This document shows, piece after piece, positions 59,901 to 64,000 of a stretch of 64,000 bases of DNA. Source of the DNA: Liolophura sinensis (lineage: Eukaryota; Mollusca; Polyplacophora; Chitonida; Chitonidae); NCBI RefSeq assembly GCF_032854445.1, contig NC_088297.1, positions 15,551,335 through 15,615,334 on the forward strand, read 5' to 3'. Below the pieces are notes generated by a model. That model was not told where the DNA came from, searched no databases, and worked only from the letters and a program-made list of their open reading frames with translations. A program made the position numbers and the translations under genes. How positions within the stretch are numbered: the stretch's first letter is position 1; every line of letters begins with the position of its first letter.

Positions 59901-60921
59901 AGCTCAGCACACAAAAGTTGACAACGATGTTGTTTTGAAAGCTAACTGATGAGTGAAGTAGAAGTATGAAGGGCCAGATGCTTTTAAAATGACGCTGTGA
60001 CTGTGTTGTTTTTTTTTTTTTCACCACCTGAATGTAAACCACGTATACACGTGTTTAATGAAGATGGTCTGACATTTGTGAGTAAGACACAAAACCGAGA
60101 TATCACGGAATTACCACTCGTATATGCCATGGAATTGGATAAAAATTAAATAAAAAATAAAATCGAAAAAATCAAATAAGTCGGCGGATGGCTCAGTTCT
60201 CATATACATATTTCACTGAGGATAGCTTCTCGGCTGTAAACTAGACCTTACCTAATATTAAAAGTTCACAGCCGATTTCTTGGCTACGATTTCTTGGCTA
60301 CGGATATCATAATGTGTGTTTTATTTTACACTACCAAACATTGTAACTAATATTCTCACACCATAATGCTTCTATTTTGGCAGGGCAAACATTTCGGAAA
60401 AGTAAAATGAACTAAATATCTACTGTAATGTGATGTGACTACAGCATATAACCTTACTGTCATTTCATTTTATTTAAATATAAATCAGCTGTCTCAGTGT
60501 TTTGAGACAAGGCAATATTCTCTGCAGATTCAGAAGTTCAACTATAAATATCTTTAACAACGCATGATGACACTTATGTTAGACACATAACACCGACTCA
60601 GACTACAACGGGAACTGTCAAAATTGTCAATTCAGATTAGGGTGGGTACGTACATACGCACACACATGTTCAAAAGTATCTGCTTGGATACGTATACACA
60701 AATCGTATTTACTTTCTGTATGGGGGAAAGTAGGTCAGCTATCCCGGCTTGACAAGTGTTTCTCGAGGAAGAAAATTAGACGTGACAGTTAAAAATTGTT
60801 AACTCACATGCAACGAATGCCGAATATGGCAGTAATGGGGATGTAAATTTAGTTTTGACACATACTTGATCTTTTAAACATTCCTTCAATTTCGTTTCAA
60901 CTTACCATCGAAGTCTGCCAT
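41908..60921 (-). CDS. ZC2HC1A: ZC2HC1A (FAM164A)-type zinc finger C2HC protein, complete
   Basis: Nine minus-strand exons: 60921-60906 (MADFD), 52752-52676, 52171-52049, 51280-51142, 49951-49803, 48929-48833, 46835-46741, 45503-45292 and 42157-41908 (TAA). All introns are GT-AG and all phases match, giving 385 residues (human is about 325). Finger 1 is C19-x2-C22-x11-H34-x3-C38. A basic KKRKVFDSSKQR stretch follows at about 45-56. A conserved NNWRAKHQDF segment and a proline run come before finger 2 (C123-x2-C126-x11-H138-x3-C142). A Ser/Gly-rich low-complexity middle follows. The tail is FCHECGTKYPVYTAKFCCEC (358-377), two CxxC pairs, then RRM. The family binds zinc, and its molecular role is poorly known. 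The start context acgATGG is favourable. The extra length relative to human lies in the Gly/Ser/Tyr linker. Confidence 0.95.
42203..42428 (-). mobile_element. SINE family A
   Basis: Plus strand: (attt)n, 'ttcacttatatgacggaggg', 'acgaccatccgcaggtacat', 'gaagccagtatgagctgaac' and 'gaggctcctggatcgttgcg'. It lies in the last intron of ZC2HC1A, about 45 bp upstream of the final exon in transcript order, so it borders the acceptor region. Confidence 0.8.
42925..43090 (-). mobile_element. third SINE-like repeat
   Basis: 'ggcagtcaggttgtgggggg', 'cccagaggaaaccacagtgc', 'tgtccttggacaagctgaca' and 'gagagctggatttaagtcac' resemble the body and reversed B-box of another tRNA-derived SINE class. Only one copy is visible. 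Confidence 0.45.
43277..43405 (-). mobile_element. SINE family A, 3' half
   Basis: (attt)n, 'gattggtattttacacggta', 'tacatgacggcggccagcat' and 'ggaggaaaccgggcagagct'. Intronic in ZC2HC1A. Confidence 0.85.
44086..44470. repeat. 116-bp tandem repeat, 3+ units
   Basis: Units begin 'agctgacacctgccaatcac' and continue through 'ccacacccactaaatgctaa' and 'gactgcctataactacagta'. Copies start at 44086, 44202 and 44318, with a decayed fourth near 44433. Copies 1 and 2 are almost identical. Intronic in ZC2HC1A. Confidence 0.85.
45090..45185 (-). mobile_element. foldback-family arm fragment
   Basis: 'tctcctctaagatcaataga' + 'actcttagaatcaggcaaaa' matches the reverse outer arm at 1215-1275. Intronic. 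Confidence 0.5.
46287..46550 (+). mobile_element. SINE family A, near full length
   Basis: An intact tRNA-like head, 'cctccgtggccgaggtggtt' + 'agcac', B-box region 'gagttcaagtccagctcatg', 'cttcctctccggccgtacgt', a decayed centre and 'gaaatattcttgattacaga'. The best-preserved A box in the window, antisense to ZC2HC1A in an intron. Confidence 0.88.
47185..47283 (+). mobile_element. SINE family A, 3' end
   Basis: 'aatggctgtggacgtcccca', 'actgtcgtatgagtgaaata' and 'tccttgagtacggcataaaa', then the short (aaat)n tail. Confidence 0.75.
47425..47620. repeat. ~31-bp minisatellite, about 6 units
   Basis: Units of 'gagtaaagtcacagtaagca' + 'tgaactctact' with indels. Intronic. Confidence 0.75.
47640..47740 (-). 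mobile_element. tRNA-like SINE head remnant
   Basis: The minus strand reads 'gccctaatggttagtgtgtc' (A-box-like), then 'caactcgaagttgctagacc'. It resembles a decayed tRNA-derived head unlike families A and B. It is not an intact tRNA, because no complementary acceptor stem is visible. Confidence 0.4.
50033..50345 (+). mobile_element. SINE family B
   Basis: 'ggtagatccagggtcaatcc', 'gagtcacacctaagacctta', 'cttgcctggcgttcagcatg', 'aaggaggcacgttacatgca', 'catcgtcatatgactgaaaa' and (cact)n. It starts about 80 bp from the acceptor of the second-finger exon of ZC2HC1A. Confidence 0.85.
51720..51948 (-). mobile_element. SINE family A
   Basis: (attt)n, 'gattggtgttttacgtggtc', 'acgactgccagcattttggt', 'ccgcaggttgctggcaaatc' and 'gcattggtggcaggctcctg'. 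The distal head is missing. Intronic. Confidence 0.8.
52425..52480 (-). mobile_element. tRNA-like remnant
   Basis: Minus strand 'cataggttcaagtccagcca' is a good B box, preceded by 'gattaccagtcacactt'. The acceptor and D arms are missing, so this is probably a SINE head fragment and not a functional tRNA. Confidence 0.4.
53262..53572 (+). mobile_element. SINE family B
   Basis: 'ccggtatatccaggatcaat', 'cactggcattcaacatgaa'-like text, 'ggcttacataccttcagtaa', 'gtctcagtgaagcagcacta' and 'cgtcgtcatatgactgaaaa'. Contains a local duplication 'aacagggaggc'. In the first intron of ZC2HC1A. Confidence 0.85.
53695..53862 (-). mobile_element. SINE family A, 3' two-thirds
   Basis: 'gattggtgttttatgccata', 'cttatacgacagcggccagt', 'acgaccatccaaaggttgct' and 'ttcccacgtacggccggaga'. 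Confidence 0.85.
53995..54440. mobile_element. long inverted-repeat (foldback) element
   Basis: The left arm (about 54018-54180) and right arm (about 54235-54435) are imperfect reverse complements. 'gaataatgccttctgaatat' on the left pairs with 'atacattattctgtg' and neighbouring bases on the right, 'aaataaacaccttgcaaaca' with 'tgcaaggtgtttattcaa', and 'aatttgattttgg' with 'caaaatcaaatt'. The spacer is about 60 bp. Single arms occur at 640-830, 4110-4330, 34255-34500 and 46940-47160. No coding capacity is seen, so it would be a non-autonomous element. The family name is unknown. Confidence 0.7.
54723..55080 (-). mobile_element. SINE family B, full length
   Basis: 'gagtgagtgagtgcttgggg', 'tcagtcacataacgacgaag', 'catgtaatgtgcctccctgt', 'aattgcaacttcctctatta', 'cccaggattgaccctggatt' (reversed T-arm-like head), then 'gctctacgaactatgctatc'. 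The most complete minus copy. Confidence 0.85.
55283..55495. repeat. ~70-bp tandem repeat, 3 units
   Basis: Units of 'aaacaaacaccacgatatgg' + 'ctgaaatattgccgctgtgg' + 'cattatgccataatcattca' begin near 55288, 55358 and 55408. The middle unit is shortened. The core 'caccacgatatggctgaaat' resembles a SINE 3' body. Confidence 0.8.
55767..55930 (-). mobile_element. SINE family A, 3' two-thirds
   Basis: 'gattggtgttttaccccgta', 'cacaacggcagccagcatta', 'acgaccatctgcaagttgct' and 'accttccacatacggctggt'. Confidence 0.8.
55935..60900. other. distal part of ZC2HC1A first intron
   Basis: Intron 1 runs from 60905 to 52753, about 8.1 kb. This part holds a 19-bp repeat ('cacaatgtatgaaagactt', 57055-57130), poly-A (57208-57226) and poly-T (58518-58540) runs, a SINE-A fragment at 57641-57697 ('gactatccgcaggttgctgg') and a faint SINE-A tail at 59080-59135. 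I found no exon-like frame. Confidence 0.5.
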
Positions 60922-61180
60922 CGTTCAACCACTAGAGGGCGCTGCAAGTGCACGGCCTCGGTTGGGGATTCGCGCATGCCCAGTGTATAATTGGCCCTCA
61001 AATTGAAACCGTGAAGATCCCGTCCTTATCGTAGTTTATATATGTTCAGTTTACTCAATTTCATCCTTTTGGATTTCTCGATTCTGTTAAATGTCCATGA
61101 AATTGCACAGTGGCTGTCAAAATACTCATCAATGTTGTTGTCCATCCATTGCGGCTCGTAGCGCCACCTTGGTGGTTTTT
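60922..61180 (-). promoter_or_regulatory. ZC2HC1A: ZC2HC1A promoter region
   Basis: CpG-richer than its surroundings. It contains an NRF1-like palindrome GCGCATGC at 60972-60979, the CTCF-type motif at 60929, and a second CTCF-like core on the minus strand at 61161-61170 (AAGGTGGCGC). No TATA box is seen at a sensible distance. The transcription start is unknown. Confidence 0.5.
60929..60943 (+). promoter_or_regulatory. CTCF-type motif 8 bp upstream of the ZC2HC1A start codon
   Basis: The plus strand reads CCACTAGAGGGCGCT, an exact match to the core CCASYAGRKGGCRC. It is transcribed in reverse as ZC2HC1A 5' leader or lies in the core promoter. Family knowledge: CTCF is conserved across bilaterians. 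Occupancy here is untested. Confidence 0.55.
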
Positions 61181-61189
61181 AAATGAATA

Positions 61190-61237
61190 CTTCAGTACTG
61201 CGTTAAACACCAGTCAAATAAATAAATTAATTTAAAT
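61190..61237 (+). mobile_element. SINE family A, tail fragment
   Basis: 'atgaatacttcagtactgcg' + 'ttaaacaccagtcaaataaa', the terminal 45 bases of the family. Confidence 0.65.
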
Positions 61238-61239
61238 GA

Positions 61240-62440
61240 AAATACCTTCCATGGTTCAAATCCCCTGTATGTCCATCAAAATAAACTGAGTGTTATTATC
61301 GTAAGACACTCGAGTCAATGAGTATCTGTCGGAAAACACAGAATGAGATGGACATTCCAACCTCCCACCTCCTTTAAGTCTTCACCCCTTCCCAGGTCAG
61401 CCGTCTATGAATTAACACTCTTCTATGAAAAATGCAGACATTGAAAATTTTTAATCAACCATACATCTGCAATGTTCATTCTTGAACCTAAGGCAAGATA
61501 CATCGCCTGTTTGAAAAATAAACTGTTGACAATGAAATATAACGAATAAAGTAGATTTAACACTTGAAGGCAAAAAAAAAAAAAAAAAAAAAAAAAAGAA
61601 AGCAAGAAAGAAAATCAAGAGTTAACACTTAAGACCCTTGTCTTCCATTTGCTAGGCCACACTGCACAGGGTTCCAATCACACCCAGCCTTGAACAGGGA
61701 ATTCAGAGATTCACTCACTCTCACTGTTAAAGCTGGGGCTTTGGATACGACAAGCCAATACCCCATTGGCTATTATCACAGGTTAAAGTTCACTGAAGAT
61801 CACCTGTCTCCCATCAATACGGTGTGCATACATATGCATGTATGGGAAAAAAGCTGGTGAGTAATTTGCCTAAGGTCGACAGTTTAATTACCCCTGGCAC
61901 TTTGGTTTGCTCCATCCATAAAACTAGCCCCTTTGTGTTAATGAAAAATTCTTGAGTTTCACTGTGACATTAACCTATAATCCATCAATTAAACAGGACT
62001 GGTAAATTTTGTTTAATATTTTATTTACTTACATAACTATAACATAGCTTTGTGTTGACAAACACAAAAGTGCAACCAGAACAACACAATACCCGTGTGT
62101 CAAAAAAATATGCACACCGTCTTTTTTTTTTTTTTTTTTTTTTTACAATCACACAGTAATTAAAAGTACTGACACCCAGCTGCACTCAATCCTCTGGTTA
62201 ATCGAATGACCCATGTAAAATGATTTGATGTCAAATACTTGAATGACAGACAGAGAAACCTATACACACACACAAAAAAAATGTTTATTGAAGTCCAGGA
62301 CAATGATCACTAACCAAGTCGTATACAGAGCTCTACTGTGTACCAAGTCAGTAGTGCACGTCTCGATGGGCTAGGACAATGAATATAATTCTAACATTAA
62401 CACCGAAGGCATATCAAAAATGCACAGGGAATGAAGTTTA
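61240..62440. other. intergenic, no gene seen
   Basis: Between the divergent ZC2HC1A and MTMR9 genes. It holds a poly-A run (61571-61597), a poly-T run (62123-62144), and a block at 61630-61900 that includes 'ggccacactgcacagggttc', possibly a decayed repeat. Confidence 0.4.
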
Positions 62441-62444
62441 AAGC

Positions 62445-62520
62445 GAAGCAGCCAAAGCTGGATTCGAACACACGACCTCCGTATTCTAGAATGTTGTTAC
62501 TCTGCACTGAATAAAAATAG
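62445..62520 (-). mobile_element. tRNA-derived SINE head remnant
   Basis: Minus strand 'gtcgtgtgttcgaatccagc' is a near-perfect B box, preceded by an anticodon-arm-like 'ctagaatacggag'. The D arm is poor and no acceptor stem pairs with it, so I call it a SINE head or tRNA pseudogene. Confidence 0.45.
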
Positions 62521-62883
62521 CAGACGACGCAAATTTGATAATTTATACAGATATTTCAAAAGATGAAAACAAACACCACGATGACTTCGTCATGCGGCAA
62601 AAATAGCAAAGAATATTTTCAATTTAAAGAATCTATGATGGAAATAACCAATCAAATGCTGACTAGGTCGTTTTTCCCTGGGTGTACACATTTTAGATCT
62701 TTTGACAGACGACGGGGAAATTAAGAAAACAGCAATAATCTAGGACAATTAGGCAAGTTACATCGTGCGTAGTCCTTTTATTTACAACAAATTTCTTTAC
62801 AGACAAATTCGTTTTGGGCATTTCCGTGTAAAACTCTTTGTATTTGCAAAACAAATTCAGCGATACGGCGTTTAAGATTCGCC

Positions 62884-63239
62884 TCAGTTGACCATAGAAG
62901 GACCAGCTTTCGATACCGCTCTGTCTTGATTAGTGTTTTCTTTATTTGTTTCATTTTTCCTCATATGATGTGTTACAGACATCAGTTTGAAAGAATTTTC
63001 AAGGGGTAGGTAAAAATCTGTTTGACTGTTGGGTCTGTTTGCAAACACTTGTACGAGTAATGCAACAAATGTTTTCTCCCTGCAGACATGATCCAAATTG
63101 CAGCTCTCAGCTGGCCTGAAGATGTCGTCAAATTTAGAGGTCCGGCATAGGCCTGTTGTTAGTCGGTCTTGAATGAATTTAGATGCAGAGAGCCCTTTTA
63201 ATGTGACTGTGATCTCCAATGTTGAAATTTCATTGGTGC
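62884..63239 (-). CDS. unrecognised coding-like terminal exon or fragment
   Basis: The minus strand is open for about 118 codons ending in TGA at 62884, with coding-like composition (segments such as EITVTLKGLSASKFIQDRL and KTFVALLVQVFANRP). No ATG opens the frame near its beginning. The possible acceptor 'gaaaactttag' at about 63240 would make it a 3' terminal exon, with donors needed on the far side near or beyond MTMR9 exon 1. It could also be a retained gene fragment. I do not recognise the family. Confidence 0.35.
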
Positions 63240-63431
63240 TAAAGTTTTCTTACAAATAAATCGATATCCCCAGACAATTAAAAAAACATAGGTGTGTTTT
63301 CATTGAGCCTGAATGGAGTGGAGTGTAGACACCAGCTGTAAAGAATTTTGTCACATTAATGTGTTTTCTTGTGAAAAGTAAAAAATAAAAATATGCATTG
63401 TATGCAATTTTTAGGTCTCTGACCAAGGGTC

Positions 63432-63581
63432 ATGGAGTTTGCAGAGTTTATTCAGACTGCGAAAGTGGACAATGTCCGTTTGAGGACGCCGTTTCAGGCT
63501 GCTGTAGAAGGGACGCTTTGCATCACGGGACACCATCTGATTCTGTCGTCACGTGAAGAAGACTGCGCAGAGGAATTATGG
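63432..63581 (+). CDS. MTMR9: myotubularin-related protein 9 (MTMR9), first coding exon
   Basis: A 50-codon exon from ATG to the donor TGG|GTAAAT (phase 0). It encodes MEFAEFIQTAKVDNV followed by PF..AVEGTLCITGHHLILSSR and EELW, the very conserved start of MTMR9 and of its PH-GRAM domain. MTMR9 is a catalytically dead member of the myotubularin phosphoinositide 3-phosphatase family that pairs with active members such as MTMR6-8. Only the PH-GRAM beginning is present. No second exon was found before the window end, so the remaining ~500 residues lie outside. A TTTTTAG at 63408-63414 may be an acceptor, implying an upstream non-coding leader exon. Confidence 0.93.
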
Positions 63582-64000
63582 GTAAATATGTATGGCCAGT
63601 CATGCTTGACTCCTTATTTCCCTTAGTACGGACAACGAAACAGTTTTCATTTTTATTACTTGATACAATGGCATCTTCTGTGACAGTTTCTGGCAAAAGG
63701 TGAAATGCATTTAGAAATTTGCCCACAGACAAATTTATATGATATGTGCCTATTTGGAGCTATCATTGGTTACAAAGGGTCATAGAGCAAATATATACTG
63801 CATGGTTGTGGTTTGAAAAAGAAATAATTAAACAGCTGTCTTTGTCAGTGTTGCTTGACAAGGAGATACATTAAAACTCTATAGATACTCAGGTCCTCTC
63901 AAAAAGGTAGGCTACTGTGACCGTATGCTATAAAAGAAAGACTTCAATCTCCGGTACTACTGTACAAAAGAGTTAGAGAAGAGTTACCCTGTCTGGACTT

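Noticed and set aside
62445..62520. Functional tRNA gene on the minus strand
   Set aside because: The B box is excellent but no acceptor stem pairing or proper D arm is visible; more likely a SINE head.

Overview
The window looks like nuclear DNA of an invertebrate animal, probably a lophotrochozoan such as a mollusc or brachiopod. It is AT-rich and has short exons separated by kilobase introns. It is full of tRNA-derived SINEs, foldback elements, microsatellites and at least a dozen unrelated minisatellites. The clade is inferred from the SINE style and was not tested. I saw no bacterial operon, rRNA gene, intact tRNA gene, CRISPR array, viral gene or autonomous transposon ORF.

Three protein-coding genes can be supported by translation, splice sites and matching intron phases. 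(1) On the + strand at 19.2-30.5 kb, ten consecutive in-phase exons encode 669 residues of an RS/RGG-rich nuclear protein of the BCLAF1/THRAP3 type. Its start exon was not found. (2) On the - strand at 60.9-41.9 kb, nine in-phase exons encode a complete 385-residue ZC2HC1A (FAM164A)-type protein with two C2HC fingers and a C-terminal cysteine tail. (3) On the + strand at 63.4 kb, the first coding exon of myotubularin-related protein 9 (MTMR9) is present and the rest lies past the window end. Genes 1 and 2 converge; genes 2 and 3 diverge across about 2.5 kb.

Layout: 1-16 kb is repeat-dominated with no recognised gene. It holds several minisatellites, a 577-bp and a perfect 494-bp tandem duplication, and one coding-like fragment inside a foldback element. 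16.2-19.2 kb is the likely 5' region of gene 1. 19.2-31.2 kb is gene 1 and its 3' UTR. 31.2-41.6 kb is intergenic or UTR sequence with more minisatellites. 41.6-61 kb is gene 2, including an 8.1-kb first intron. 61-63.4 kb separates genes 2 and 3.

The most unusual structure is in gene 1. A 56-bp minisatellite of about 30 units (23.40-25.06 kb) is a tandem amplification of an exon 3' end together with its 5' splice site, so one intron starts with about 31 consecutive donor-like sequences. Other points of interest are exact CTCF-type motifs beside the ZC2HC1A start codon and between the convergent genes, AGGTCA/TGACCT repeats starting at the ZC2HC1A stop codon, and foldback elements. One of these may have captured an exon-like segment.
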